Shown: positions 10,179 through 18,913, counted from the first letter of the stretch. The stretch: DNA of 63,313 nucleotides from Rhodobacteraceae bacterium HLUCCA09 (GCA_001314685.1 LJNT01000140.1:42462-105774); one strand, 5' to 3'. Notes: a model not told the origin generated them from the sequence alone. Made by a program: numbers and translations.

Positions 10179-10208
10179 GATAAGGCCGCACGCGCCTAAC
10201 CCGGTCAA
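10179..10208 (-). promoter_or_regulatory. Candidate promoter of the BMP transporter operon
   Basis: On the minus strand TTGACC (10208-10203) and CTTATC (10184-10179) are separated by 18 bp, about 80 bp upstream of the binding-protein ATG. The -35 hexamer is close to consensus, the -10 less so. No operator could be recognised. Confidence 0.4.
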
Positions 10209-10275
10209 CCGCTTTTTACCGCGTGCCGCTTGCGCGCAAGGCGTCTGCCCGCTTCCCCGGCAGGAACGGGACGGC

Positions 10276-10695
10276 TCACGCCAGCGCACGCCCCATCAGC
10301 AGCGCGTCGACCGTCGTTTCGGGGCGTGCGTAGTAGCCGGGCCGCCGCCCGCGCTCGCCGTAACCGGCAGCGGTGTAGAGCGCGACGGCGGCGGCGTTGT
10401 CGGCGGCAACCTCGAGGAACGCCTCGGACGCCCCCCGCTCGCGCGCGCCCTCCTCGAATGCGGCGACCAGCGCCCGGCCGTGCCCCTTGCGTCGGGCCGG
10501 GGGCGCGACCGCCAGCGTCAGCAGCTCCGCCTCGCCGGCGACCGCGCGGCCGAGCGCGAAGCCGGCGCCGCCCTCCGCCGCGTCGACTGCGAAGACGTGC
10601 GGGTCGCCGAGGAGCGCGGCGAATTCCCGTGCCGACCACGCCCTCTCACGCTCGAAGCTGGCAGCGTGGATCGCGGCGCGCGCCTCGGGCGTCAT
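10276..10695 (-). CDS. rimI: Ribosomal-protein-alanine-type N-acetyltransferase (RimI-like GNAT)
   Basis: 139-residue GNAT-fold enzyme. Motif A with the acetyl-CoA pyrophosphate loop is visible as LAVAPPARRKGHGRALVAAFEEGARERG, followed by the motif B segment AAAVALYTAAGYGERGRRPGYY. RimI acetylates the N-terminus of ribosomal protein S18 and is commonly encoded directly after tsaB, as here (13 bp between the tsaB stop and this ATG). A GTG at 10707 could be used instead, adding four residues. The family is clear; the RimI assignment rests on context. Confidence 0.82.
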   Translation of the reverse strand: MTPEARAAIHAASFERERAWSAREFAALLGDPHVFAVDAAEGGAGFALGRAVAGEAELLTLAVAPPARRKGHGRALVAAFEEGARERGASEAFLEVAADNAAAVALYTAAGYGERGRRPGYYARPETTVDALLMGRALA

Positions 10696-10708
10696 GGCAG
10701 CGGGCACG

Positions 10709-11395
10709 TCATGGCAGCAGGGCCGGCGGCGGGTCGGCCGGCGGAGCGGCGTCGGGCGGCCGGACATAGAGCGGCGCGGGGCGGCGGCCGGTGTCGATCC
10801 GGTTGCGCCGCTTCCATTCAGTCACCCTCCCCAGCCGCCGCGGAAGATCCTCGAGCGCGGTCTCTCGGTGGCCGGCGCCGAAGGCGCGTGCGATCTCGGC
10901 CGCGCGGTGGCCGATGATGTGCATGTCGGCAGGCAGGCGCAGATCCTCGGGCGGTTCGGCCGGGTCGATCAGGCGCGGCGCCGCGTGCGGCGTGCCGTGG
11001 CGATACTGGCAGACATAGGCCATCTCGCGCGGGGCGGGAACGCTGATGAGCTCGGCCGCGTCCGCCCCGAGACCGGACGGATCGCGCATCAGGTCGAAGG
11101 TCGAGACGCCGATGGCGGGCCGGCCGAGCGCCAGTGCCAGACCGCGCGCGGTGGCCACCGCGATGCGCGTGCCGGTGAAGTTGCCCGGGCCGATGCCGAC
11201 GCCCAGCGCGGTCAGATCCGTCAGGTCGTGCCCCGATTCGGCCATGATGCGCTGGAGCAGCGGCACCAGCGCCTCTGCCTGGCCGCGCGCCATGGGCTCC
11301 ACCGCCTCGGCCAGGATCGCGTCGTCCCGAACGACAGCGGCCGCGCAATGCGCGGCCGACGTGTCGAAGACAAGGAAGAGTGCGTCAGAGCCCAA
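10709..11395 (-). CDS. tsaB: tRNA threonylcarbamoyladenosine biosynthesis protein TsaB
   Basis: 228 residues. N-terminal ASKHA strand FLVFDTSAAHCAAAVV, then GQAEALVPLLQRIM and the family-typical GVGIGPGNFTGTRIAVATARGLALALG. TsaB is the dimerisation partner of TsaD in the complex that makes N6-threonylcarbamoyladenosine on ANN-decoding tRNAs; it lacks catalytic activity itself. The only start that keeps the first strand is a TTG at 11395, which overlaps the end of the Nfu gene by 11 bp, indicating translational coupling. The operon runs Nfu-TsaB-RimI. Confidence 0.9.
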   Translation of the reverse strand: MGSDALFLVFDTSAAHCAAAVVRDDAILAEAVEPMARGQAEALVPLLQRIMAESGHDLTDLTALGVGIGPGNFTGTRIAVATARGLALALGRPAIGVSTFDLMRDPSGLGADAAELISVPAPREMAYVCQYRHGTPHAAPRLIDPAEPPEDLRLPADMHIIGHRAAEIARAFGAGHRETALEDLPRRLGRVTEWKRRNRIDTGRRPAPLYVRPPDAAPPADPPPALLP

Positions 11396-11951
11396 CCGGC
11401 CGCACCTCGGTCACCTCGGGAATGTAATGCCGCAGCAGGTTCTCGATGCCCATCTTCAGTGTCAGCGTCGACGAGGGACAGCCCGCGCAGGCCCCCTGCA
11501 TGTGCAGGTAGACGACGCCGCGGTCGAAGCCGTGGAACGTGATGTCACCGCCGTCCTGCGCGACGGCCGGACGCACGCGGCTGTCGAGCAGCACCTTGAT
11601 CTGCTCGACGATCTCGCCGTCCTCGCCCTCGTGGACGGCGTGGCCATCGCCCGCGGGCGCGCCGCCTTCGTCGAGCACCGGAGCGCCCGACTGGTAGTGC
11701 TCCATGATTGCACCGAGGATGGCGGGCTTGACGTGCTCCCACTCCACCCCCTCGGCCTTGGTCACGGTCACGAAGTCGGTGCCGAAGAAGACGCCCGTCA
11801 CACCCTCGACGCCGAAGATGCGCTGCGCGAGCGGCGACTTGCCGGCGGCGTCGGGCGTGGGAAAGTCGGCGGTGCCCGCCTCGAGCACGGTCTGGCCGGG
11901 CAGGAACTTCAGCGTCGCCGGGTTGGGCGTGGATTCGGTCTGGATGAACAT
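11385..11951 (-). CDS. NifU/Nfu family iron-sulfur cluster carrier
   Basis: 188 residues: an N-terminal Nfu-N domain (MFIQTESTPNPATLKFLPG, with FGVEGVTGVFFGTDFVTVTK) and a C-terminal NifU-like domain with the cluster-binding CxxC in GACAGCPSSTLTLK. It delivers 4Fe-4S clusters to client proteins in the cytoplasm. The start at 11951 gives the highly conserved MFIQTE opening; an ATG two codons upstream (11957) overlaps the AAGGG ribosome site. First gene of the Nfu-TsaB-RimI cluster. Confidence 0.92.
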   Translation of the reverse strand: MFIQTESTPNPATLKFLPGQTVLEAGTADFPTPDAAGKSPLAQRIFGVEGVTGVFFGTDFVTVTKAEGVEWEHVKPAILGAIMEHYQSGAPVLDEGGAPAGDGHAVHEGEDGEIVEQIKVLLDSRVRPAVAQDGGDITFHGFDRGVVYLHMQGACAGCPSSTLTLKMGIENLLRHYIPEVTEVRPVGL

Positions 11952-12040
11952 GGGCATCCCTTTCCTGAGTGTTCCAGTCATATGCCCGGTCGGGCGGCCC
12001 GGGTCAAGTTTTCTGGAATCGTTCTAAATCCAGATCGCGG

Positions 12041-12496
12041 TCAGGTGATCGCTTCCAGCCGCTCCTTCGACATCTCGCCCGGCACGATGGTGATGGGCAC
12101 CGGCAGCGTGCCCGACGCCTTGGTGAGCTGCGTTACCAGCGGCCCCGGCCCGCCCTTGCCCGAACCCGCGCCGAGCACCAGAATGCCGATCTCGGGGTCT
12201 TCGCGGATGAGGTCGAGGATCTCGGGCACCGGCTCTCCCTCGCGGATCACGAGGTTGGGGTCGACGCCCTGCCGGTCGCGCATCCACTTGGCGAAGACCT
12301 CGAAATGCGCCTCGATCCGCTCGCGCGCCTCGGCGCGCATCACGTCGCCCACCCCGATCCAGTGCTGGAACTCGTCGGGCGGGATGACGGCGAGGATCTC
12401 GACCCCGCCGCCGGTGCGCGACGCCCGCATCGCCGCGAAGCGCATCGCGTTGAGGCATTCGCGGCTGTCGTCAAGAACGACGAGAAACTTGCGCAT
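12041..12496 (-). CDS. Universal stress protein, UspA family
   Basis: 151 residues in a single Usp domain: MRKFLVVLDDSRECLNAM at the N-terminus, and near the C-terminus the ATP-binding loop in VLGAGSGKGGPGPLVTQL (G-x2-G-x9-GS/T type), followed by LPVPITIVPGEMS. The ATP-binding variety of Usp typically responds to starvation or redox stress. It stands alone, 89 bp upstream of the Nfu cluster in the same orientation; what it does here cannot be said from sequence. Confidence 0.9.
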   Translation of the reverse strand: MRKFLVVLDDSRECLNAMRFAAMRASRTGGGVEILAVIPPDEFQHWIGVGDVMRAEARERIEAHFEVFAKWMRDRQGVDPNLVIREGEPVPEILDLIREDPEIGILVLGAGSGKGGPGPLVTQLTKASGTLPVPITIVPGEMSKERLEAIT

Positions 12497-12568
12497 CGGC
12501 GACCCTCCCTGACGCGCGAGTATGCCCTGCCAGGCGCGCGCGCGGCAATCCTCTCCGAAGGCCGCAGC

Positions 12569-13441
12569 TCAGGCCGCCGCGGCGGTGCTGTGCGCCCAGT
12601 CCCAGTAGAGGTCGCGCGCACGCTTCGCCACGGGGCCGAGCGGGTAGGTCGTGCCGTCGAACTCCGTCACCGGCGTCACCTTCGAGAGGTTCCCTGTGAG
12701 GAACACCTCGTCGGCCTGTCGGAAATCGTCGAAGGCGAGCACGCCCTCGACCACCTCCACCCCGTCGGCGCGCAAATTGGCGATGTGGCGGGCGCGGGTG
12801 ATCCCTGCGAGGAAGGTGCCGTTGGGAATCGGGGTGAACACCACCCCGTCGCGCACCATGAAGACGTTGGCGGTAGCGGTCTCGGCCACGTTGCCCATCG
12901 CGTCGGCCACCAGCGCGTTGCCGTAGCCCCGGGCGCGCGCCTCGGCCAGCATGCGCGCGTTGTTGGGGTAGAGGCAACCGGCCTTGGCGTTGCACACGTT
13001 GTCGGCCAGCACGGGGCGGCGGAACTGCGTGGTGGTCAGCGTGGTGGCCGCGTCGGGCGCGGGCATCGGCACCGCCTCGAGGCAGATGGCAAAGCCGGTC
13101 GGCCCCTGCTTGGGCAGGACGCCGAGATACTCCGAATCGAGCGCCCAGTACATCGGGCGGATGTAGATGGCGGCATCCTTCGGGTAGAGGTTCAGCCCCT
13201 CCCAGACGATGTTCACCATCTCGTCGGTGCCCACGTTCGGCGCGATCATCAGCGCCTCGGCCGAGCGGTTGACGCGGGCGCAATGCAGGTCGAGGTCGGG
13301 GGCGATGCCGTCGACGTAGCGGGCGCCGTCGAAGACGGTGGTGCCGAGCCACGCGCCGTGGTCACCCGCGCGCATGACGGGCACGTCGCCCTCGTGCCAG
13401 CGGCCCTCGAAATAGGTTCGGATATCGGTTCCCGCGGCCAT
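12569..13441 (-). CDS. Branched-chain amino acid aminotransferase-type enzyme (class IV PLP)
   Basis: 290 residues of the fold-type IV PLP family (IlvE, D-amino-acid aminotransferase, ADC lyase). Visible landmarks are the substrate-side FDGARYVDGIAPDLDLHCARVNRSA, the lysine-bearing NAKAGCLYPNNARML, and the glutamate-containing HIANLRADGVEVVEG and EVFLTGNLSKVTPVTEFDG segments near the C-terminus that close the cofactor pocket. The opening MAAGTDIRTYFEGRWHEGDVP is typical of a Roseobacter-group paralogue annotated as branched-chain aminotransferase. The true substrate may be another 2-oxo acid. The start is the ATG at 13441. Confidence 0.85.
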   Translation of the reverse strand: MAAGTDIRTYFEGRWHEGDVPVMRAGDHGAWLGTTVFDGARYVDGIAPDLDLHCARVNRSAEALMIAPNVGTDEMVNIVWEGLNLYPKDAAIYIRPMYWALDSEYLGVLPKQGPTGFAICLEAVPMPAPDAATTLTTTQFRRPVLADNVCNAKAGCLYPNNARMLAEARARGYGNALVADAMGNVAETATANVFMVRDGVVFTPIPNGTFLAGITRARHIANLRADGVEVVEGVLAFDDFRQADEVFLTGNLSKVTPVTEFDGTTYPLGPVAKRARDLYWDWAHSTAAAA

Positions 13442-13469
13442 CGGCGCCTCCCTTGTGCGGAGCGCAAGC

Positions 13470-13901
13470 CTAGGCTCGAGCGCCGAGAGGGTCCAGCCCC
13501 CGTCCGTGCGCCTCGGCCAGCAGCGCGGCGACGTCGAGAGGATCGTTGCCCATGGCGAGGTGGCCCTGCGCGTCGCGCGGCCAGTCCTCTGGCGCCCGGT
13601 CGCGGTAGAGCTCCACGCCGGTGCCATCGGGGTCGTCGAAATACATCGCCTCTGACACGTCGTGATCGGCCGCGCCGGTCAGCTCGACACCGGCATCGAG
13701 CACCCGGCGGATCGCTGCGCCGAGGCTCGGCCGGTCGGGGTAGAGGAAGGCCGTGTGGTAGAGACCCGCATGGCCCCTTGGCGCGGGCGTGGCGCCGCGC
13801 GACGCCCATGTGTCGAGGCCGAGGTGGTGGTGGTAGCCCTGCGAGGCGAGGAAGGCCGCCTGATCGCCGTAGAGCTGCGTGTCGTACGACGAATGGGTCA
13901 G
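13470..13901 (-). pseudogene. 5'-truncated glyoxalase/VOC family gene remnant
   Basis: The minus-strand frame from 13901 to the TAG at 13470 encodes a continuous VOC-family sequence: QGYHHHLGLDTW, AGLYHTAFLYPDRPSL, then DHDVSEAMYFDDPDGTGVELYRDR. This is the bulk of a glyoxalase/dioxygenase-like protein, but the usual first 35-40 residues (first beta-alpha unit with the leading metal-ligand His in a GHVHL-type motif) are absent. Upstream the frame meets a TAG at 13908-13910 inside the 3' end of trpS, and there is no ATG before the conserved region. The only non-ATG options are a CTG at 13901 and internal GTG codons. Most likely a gene decapitated by a deletion that joined it to trpS. Confidence 0.75.
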
Positions 13902-14968
13902 CCGCCGCTATTGCCGACCATGCCGACGATCTCGTAGGTGCGGCGCAGGATGGGCGCCGCGATCTCTCTGGCGCGGTCGGCGCCGCCGGCGAGGATGCGG
14001 TCGATCTCGGCGGGGTCCTGCATCAGCCGCGACATCTCGGAGGAGATGGGCGAGAGATGCGCCACGGCGAGGTCGGCCAGAGCCGGCTTGAACTCGGAGA
14101 ACGGCTTGCCGCCATGCTCGGCCATCACCTCGGCGACGCTCACGTCGGCCAGGGCAGCGTAGATGTTGACGAGGTTCCTCGCCTCGGCCCGCTCCTCCAG
14201 ACCCTCGGGCACCTCTGGCAGCGGCTCGGGGTCGGTCCGCGCCTTGCGGATCTTCTGCGCGATGGCGTCGGCGTCGTCGGTCAGGTTGATGCGGGTCATG
14301 TCCGATGCATCGGATTTCGACATCTTCCGCGTGCCGTCTCGCAGGCTCATCACCCGCGTCGCCGCCCCCTCGATCACAGGCTCGGTCAGTGGGAAGAAGT
14401 CGACCCCGTAATCGTGGTTGAACTTCGCCGCGATGTCGCGCGTCAGCTCCAGGTGCTGCTTCTGATCCTCGCCCACCGGCACATGGGTGGCGTGGTATAC
14501 AAGAATGTCGGCCGCCATGAGCGCCGGGTAGGCGAACAGGCCAAGCGACGCCTGCTCGGCGTGCTTGCCCGCCTTGTCCTTGAACTGCGTCATCCGCTTC
14601 ATCCAGCCCATCCGGGCGACGCAGTTGAAGATCCACGCCAGTTGCGCGTGCTCTGGCACCTGCGACTGGTTGAACAGGATCGAGCGGGCGGGGTCGATGC
14701 CGCTGGCGATGAAGCCTGCCGCCAGCTCGCGGGTCGCCTTGCGCAACTCCTCGGGCTCCTGCCAGACCGTGATCGCGTGCAGGTCGACCATGCAGTAGAC
14801 GGTCTCGAACCCGCCCGCGTTCTGCATGTCGACGAAGCGCTTCATCGCGCCGAGGTAGTTGCCCAGGTGCAGGTGTCCGGTGGGCTGGATGCCGGAGAAC
14901 ACCCGCTGCGTGAAGCGCGAGAGATCGGGCTGGATCGGATCGTCCTGCAGCGATGTCGTGTCGGGCAT
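13898..14968 (-). CDS. trpS: Tryptophanyl-tRNA synthetase
   Basis: 356 residues, class I aminoacyl-tRNA synthetase. The HIGH-type signature is [15 protein letters not shown] and the KMSKS loop is [10 protein letters not shown]; the tryptophan pocket segments [13 protein letters not shown] and [23 protein letters not shown] are intact. It charges tRNA-Trp. The start at 14968 gives a 23-residue lead before [13 protein letters not shown], slightly longer than usual, so a later start is possible. The stop at 13898 abuts the truncated glyoxalase remnant, but the C-terminal end ([15 protein letters not shown]) looks complete. Confidence 0.95.
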   Translation of the reverse strand: MPDTTSLQDDPIQPDLSRFTQRVFSGIQPTGHLHLGNYLGAMKRFVDMQNAGGFETVYCMVDLHAITVWQEPEELRKATRELAAGFIASGIDPARSILFNQSQVPEHAQLAWIFNCVARMGWMKRMTQFKDKAGKHAEQASLGLFAYPALMAADILVYHATHVPVGEDQKQHLELTRDIAAKFNHDYGVDFFPLTEPVIEGAATRVMSLRDGTRKMSKSDASDMTRINLTDDADAIAQKIRKARTDPEPLPEVPEGLEERAEARNLVNIYAALADVSVAEVMAEHGGKPFSEFKPALADLAVAHLSPISSEMSRLMQDPAEIDRILAGGADRAREIAAPILRRTYEIVGMVGNSGG

Positions 14969-15042
14969 GCGCGCCTCCGGTTCTGGCCATCGGGGCCGCG
15001 CTCGCTTATCCCCGCCCCCGCACCCCGTCAACCGGAGGCCCC

Positions 15043-15732
15043 ATGTCCGACGCGCCCCACGCCTCGCCCTTCAACGCCCTGCCGCCCGTGGTGGTGGCGC
15101 TCGCGGGCGCGATCTTCGGTGTCGAGGTGCTGTTCATGCTGGCCAAGTCGGGCCTGATCGGCGGCACGCGCGGCGGCGAGGATTGGCGCATCTTCGCACT
15201 GCAGCGCTTCGCCTTCTCGGGCGAACTGTTCGGCTGGATGGTCGAGACGGGGCGCTGGCCGCTGGAGCACGTGATGCGGTTCGTCACCTACCCCTTCGTG
15301 CATGTCAGCTTCACGCAGATGATCTTCGTCGTCGTCTTCGTGCTGGCGCTCGGCAAGATGGTGGGCGAGGTGATCTCGAGCGCGGCGGTGGCGACCATCT
15401 TCTTCGCGGCATCCATCGTGGGGGCGCTCGTCTACGCGATCCTGCTGAACGATCCGCGCCCGCTGGCGGGCGGCTTTCCCGGCGCGTTCGGGCTGATCGG
15501 CGGCTACACCTTCATCCTGTGGGTGGGCTACGGCGCGGTGGGGGCCAACCAGTTCCGCGCCTTCACGCTGATCGGCTTCCTCATGGGCATCCAGCTGGTC
15601 TTCGGCCTGTTGTTCACGGTGGGCAACGTCTGGGTGGCGGAGGTGGCGGGCTTCCTGACCGGCCTCGCGCTGTCGCCGCTGCTGGTGCCGGGGGGCTTCG
15701 CACGGCTGCTCGCACGTCTGAGGCAGCGCTGA
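15043..15732 (+). CDS. Rhomboid-family membrane protein lacking catalytic residues
   Basis: 229 residues with about six membrane helices and the overall rhomboid pattern ([10 protein letters not shown] in helix 2, [15 protein letters not shown] in helix 4, [14 protein letters not shown] in helix 6). The catalytic GxSG serine is replaced (GAFG, about residue 147), the helix-6 histidine is replaced (EVAGF instead of HVAGF), and the helix-2 second histidine and asparagine are missing. It should therefore be a pseudoprotease like iRhoms or derlins, perhaps binding or guiding membrane clients. The ATG at 15043 follows GGAGGCCCC. It is divergent from trpS and 61 bp upstream of ytoQ. Confidence 0.8.
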   Translation: MSDAPHASPFNALPPVVVALAGAIFGVEVLFMLAKSGLIGGTRGGEDWRIFALQRFAFSGELFGWMVETGRWPLEHVMRFVTYPFVHVSFTQMIFVVVFVLALGKMVGEVISSAAVATIFFAASIVGALVYAILLNDPRPLAGGFPGAFGLIGGYTFILWVGYGAVGANQFRAFTLIGFLMGIQLVFGLLFTVGNVWVAEVAGFLTGLALSPLLVPGGFARLLARLRQR

Positions 15733-15793
15733 GGGTTCGCCCCTGGGGCGCGCCCGTGCTAGGTGCACCGCCATCAAGGAAAGGGAGAGAGCG

Positions 15794-16264
15794 ATGACCC
15801 TCAAGGTCTACCTGTCCGGCGAGATCCACACCGACTGGCGCGAACGCATCACCGAAGGCGCCAGGGGCCTCGACGTGGCGTTCGACGCGCCGGTCACCGA
15901 CCACGCGGCGAGCGACGATTGCGGCGTGGCGATCCTCGGCACCGAGGAGAGCAAGTACTGGCACGACCACAAGGGCGCGATGGTCAACGCCATCCGCACC
16001 CGCCGCGGCATCGAGCAGGCCGACGTCGTGGTGGTGCGCTTCGGCGACAAGTACAAGCAATGGAACGCGGCGTTCGACGCAGGCTATGCCGCGGCGCTCG
16101 GCAAGTCGCTGATCGTGCTGCACCCGCCCGAGCACCAGCACGCCCTGAAGGAGGTCGACGCCGCCGCCCTCGCCGTGGCCGAAGAGCCCGAGCAGGTGGT
16201 CGACATCTTGCGCTACGTGCTGACGGGGAAGCTGCCCGAGCGCACGGCACAGGCGGCCGAGTAG
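15794..16264 (+). CDS. YtoQ family protein
   Basis: 156 residues matching the YtoQ family throughout: MTLKVYLSGEIHTDWRE, TEESKYWHDHKGAMVNAIRTRRGI, VVVRFGDKYKQWNAAFDAGYAAALGKSLIVLH, then a C-terminal helical segment ending near RYVLTGKLPE. The fold resembles nucleoside 2-deoxyribosyltransferase-like proteins, with the aspartate/glutamate-rich loop around QADVVVVRF, but no activity is established to my knowledge. The ribosome site is GGGAGAG. Nothing in the neighbourhood suggests a pathway. Confidence 0.85.
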   Translation: MTLKVYLSGEIHTDWRERITEGARGLDVAFDAPVTDHAASDDCGVAILGTEESKYWHDHKGAMVNAIRTRRGIEQADVVVVRFGDKYKQWNAAFDAGYAAALGKSLIVLHPPEHQHALKEVDAAALAVAEEPEQVVDILRYVLTGKLPERTAQAAE

Positions 16265-16509
16265 GGGCGGCCCGGCGGGGTCGCATGAGCGCGGGCGCAT
16301 GAGCGGGGCCTCACGTCACCCCGCTCGATCCGGAATCGACCGGCAGAGCCGGGCCGCACGCGGCCCTCTCTCCGGTCGGGGCACAGGTGAGGCGGAGTGC
16401 CGGGCCGACGTCAATGGCGGCGACCCCTCGCAACGCGCGGTCGGTGCGCCAGGCTGCACACGTCCCCGGGGCGGGCAGCGCCACTCTCGTGTCGCGTCCG
16501 GACGGGCGT

Positions 16510-17082
16510 CTACCCCATCCCCCGCTCGCCATACTTGAGCAGAACCGGCACGACGAGATCCTCTTCGTCGGTCAGGTGCCGCTCGAGCAGCGGCGCGAAA
16601 CCCTCGAGCCCGTCGAGGAACCGCCCCGTCGCGTCGTGCCGCGCCACCGCGTCGGCCTGAAGCACGGCATTGGCGCGCTCCACGAAGGCGTGCAGATGAC
16701 CGTCGAGAGCATGATGATCGGCGTCGAGCAGGCCAAACCCCGTCTCCAGCCGCGCGTCGTGCCGAGAGAGAACGGGGAAGTAATGCGCGTCCTCGACGTG
16801 ATGGTGCCCGTGCAATTCGCCCACGAACAGTCCCCCGAAGCGCGACAGTGCCGCGGCATGCGCCCTGGGGTCGGCCCGGCCGTCGATCGCGGCGCGGGCG
16901 TCGGCCGCCAGCCGCACGGTCAGCTTGCGGAACATCATGTGCCGGTCGAGCCAGAAGCGGATCAGCGGCGACAGGCCCGCCTTCTCCCATTCCTCGCGCG
17001 GGAACTCGGCCAGCAGCACGCGCAGCGCGTCGGGCAGGCCGTCGCGCGTGCCGAGGGCGAGATCCGCCCCGGCGTCACGCAT
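16510..17082 (-). CDS. Hemerythrin/HHE-domain protein
   Basis: 190 residues, all-helical, with the di-iron ligands of the HHE cation-binding family in order: the Arg/His-rich WLDRHMMFRKL helix, GELHGHHHVEDAHYFP, LLDADHHALDGHLHAF and LERHLTDEEDLVVPVL. Such proteins bind O2, NO or iron. The ATG at 17082 overlaps the end of the GST gene by 8 bp, so both are probably read from the same mRNA. A redox or detoxification role in common with the GST is inference. Confidence 0.88.
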   Translation of the reverse strand: MRDAGADLALGTRDGLPDALRVLLAEFPREEWEKAGLSPLIRFWLDRHMMFRKLTVRLAADARAAIDGRADPRAHAAALSRFGGLFVGELHGHHHVEDAHYFPVLSRHDARLETGFGLLDADHHALDGHLHAFVERANAVLQADAVARHDATGRFLDGLEGFAPLLERHLTDEEDLVVPVLLKYGERGMG

Positions 17083-17791
17083 CCGGCGCCTCGCGCGGGG
17101 GAATGGTCAGCCCCGTCTGCACGGCGGGCCGGGCGAGGAAGCGGTCGAGATAGGCGACCACGTTGGGGTGGTCGGCCCAGCCCACCATGTCGCGCGCGCC
17201 GTAGAAGTCGAGGCCGCGCAGCCAGGGCGCGATGGCGATGTCGGCGATGGAATAGTCGCCCACGATCCACTCCTTGCCCTCGAGCTCGGCCTCGAGGATG
17301 CCGAGGATGCGCCTCGCCTCGCCGATGTAGCGCTCGCGCGGGATTGGATCCTGCACCTCGGCGCCCTTGAACTTCACGAAAAAGCCGAGCTGGCCGAACA
17401 TCGGGCCGACATGGCCCATCTGGAACATCACCCACTGCGTGATGCGGTGGCGGTCGGCCGCCGTCTCGCCGATCAGCCGCCCCGTCTTTTCGGCGAGGTA
17501 GAGCAGGATCGCGCCCGACTCGGCAAGGCCGAGCGGTTGCCCGCCGGGCCCGTCGGGGTCGACGATGGCGGGGATCTTGCCATTGGGGTTGAGCGAGACG
17601 AACGCGTCGCTCTTCACGTCGGCGTCGTCGAGGGTGACGCGGTGCGCCTCGTAGGGCAGCCCGAGCTCCTCCAGGGCGATCGAGACCTTCACGCCGTTGG
17701 GCGTGGGGAAGGAATAGAGCTGGATCACGCTGGGGTCGGTCGCCGGCCAGCGGCGGGCGACGGGGAAGTCGGCGAGGGGCGAGTCGAACAC
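17075..17791 (-). CDS. Glutathione S-transferase family protein
   Basis: 238 residues: N-terminal thioredoxin-fold domain (IQLYSFPTPNGVKVSIALEELG, then NPNGKIPAIVD with the cis-Pro, and LAESGAILLYLAE with the glutathione-binding Glu-Ser) and an all-helical C-terminal domain with YSIADIAIAPW. The N-terminal TPNG-x-K-VS segment is characteristic of the YfcG/GstB (Nu-like) class, often active as disulfide-bond reductases. The GTG at 17791 is chosen because AAAGGAG lies 7 bases upstream. Co-transcribed with the hemerythrin gene, which it overlaps. Confidence 0.9.
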   Translation of the reverse strand: MFDSPLADFPVARRWPATDPSVIQLYSFPTPNGVKVSIALEELGLPYEAHRVTLDDADVKSDAFVSLNPNGKIPAIVDPDGPGGQPLGLAESGAILLYLAEKTGRLIGETAADRHRITQWVMFQMGHVGPMFGQLGFFVKFKGAEVQDPIPRERYIGEARRILGILEAELEGKEWIVGDYSIADIAIAPWLRGLDFYGARDMVGWADHPNVVAYLDRFLARPAVQTGLTIPPREAPDA

Positions 17792-17896
17792 GGGCGATCT
17801 CCTTTCGGCCCGACATGGGAGACGGCGCGTCCAACGTCCATGCGGATGCCCCGCACAAGACATGCGGAGTCACGCACACCTGTCATGGCCCGGAAT

Positions 17897-17924
17897 CGAA
17901 AAGGGGCGGGCATCGCCCGCCCCT
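17897..17924 (-). terminator. Intrinsic terminator after the VPLPA-CTERM gene
   Basis: On the minus strand a perfect 10-bp stem (AGGGGCGGGC / GCCCGCCCCT) with a 3-nt loop is followed by TTTTCG, 26 bp past the stop at 17950. A textbook Rho-independent structure. Confidence 0.85.
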
Positions 17925-17949
17925 ACAAGAGAGGCCACCCGGCGCAGGA

Positions 17950-18708
17950 TCAGGCAGAGGGCGCCGCCTTTCGCGCCGCTCGGGCGCGCCACGCGAGCAG
18001 CGCGATGGCGCCGCCCAACAGCGGCAGGGCCGGCGGCACCGGAACCACGGTGGCCTCGGCACCGGTCAGCCAGTAGCCGGCGTAGATGTCGGGCCCGGTC
18101 ACCGACGGACGAATATAGAAGGTGCTGCCGTAAAGCGGCGTGTAAAAGGTGATCGTGTGGAAATAGTCCTTGTCAGTGTCGGTAACGCCGTTCTGGAACG
18201 ACCGTTCCAGAGTGATCGGGAGCCGGTTGGCGCCCAGGATCTGGATCGACTGCATCGCGGTCGACTGCGGCGACGACCGCACCGTGAGCTGGGTGAGCGA
18301 CACGGGCATGTCCCACTCGAGCCTGATCGCCTCCCAGTTAACGCTGTTTCTCTCGGCGACCCGCGAATCCCCCGGAGTGCCGAATTGCGGGGCCGAGGGC
18401 GTGTCGGGCCCGATCCCGATACCGTTGGCGTCGATGTTCAGCGACGGCTCGAGGCTAGGAAGGCCATTGGAATACAGGAACTCAAAGGCGGAAACGCCCA
18501 AGGTTGGCCCGATCCCCGCCGGGCTCGGGTAGTCCTCGACATCGGCGCAGACCCGCGGCGACGTGACTTCCGAGTTCTCGGCACGGCACTCGCTTCCGGC
18601 CGGCGCGATGAAATCGTAGGCCAGCGTCTTGCCGACGGTTCCACCGAAAGCGGACGGCGCAGCAAAACCTGCAGCCACGAGAGCAGCAATGAAAAGAGCA
18701 CGCATCAT
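17950..18708 (-). CDS. Exported protein with VPLPA-CTERM-type sorting signal
   Basis: 252 residues. A Sec signal peptide (MMRALFIAALVAAGFAAPSAFG) precedes a secreted domain of about 195 residues with two cysteines and a beta-rich look that I do not recognise. The C-terminus is a sorting tail: VPVPPALPLLGGAIALLAW from residue 222, then an Arg-rich end (RARAARKAA). This is the tripartite motif-helix-basic layout of Rhodobacteraceae VPLPA-CTERM proteins, which are processed by a dedicated exosortase and usually end at the cell surface or in exopolysaccharide. No exosortase gene lies in the window. ATG at 18708 or 18705. Confidence 0.8.
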   Translation of the reverse strand: MMRALFIAALVAAGFAAPSAFGGTVGKTLAYDFIAPAGSECRAENSEVTSPRVCADVEDYPSPAGIGPTLGVSAFEFLYSNGLPSLEPSLNIDANGIGIGPDTPSAPQFGTPGDSRVAERNSVNWEAIRLEWDMPVSLTQLTVRSSPQSTAMQSIQILGANRLPITLERSFQNGVTDTDKDYFHTITFYTPLYGSTFYIRPSVTGPDIYAGYWLTGAEATVVPVPPALPLLGGAIALLAWRARAARKAAPSA

Positions 18709-18913
18709 ATGGGACCATCCTTCGAGTTAACGAAGTGCTAGCACGCTGCCGCAAGGTCCAGCAAGCGCCAAGCGGCCGATCGGGCCCCGGAAACCGTGAT
18801 CCGCACAGGTCGCGGGCAAGGTGAGGCATGGCGAGCACGCCCTGCGACCGACCGGGAGAGAAGGACGGCGGCCAATCTCGCGCGAGACGCTCGCCGACGG
18901 CAGCCCATCGAAC

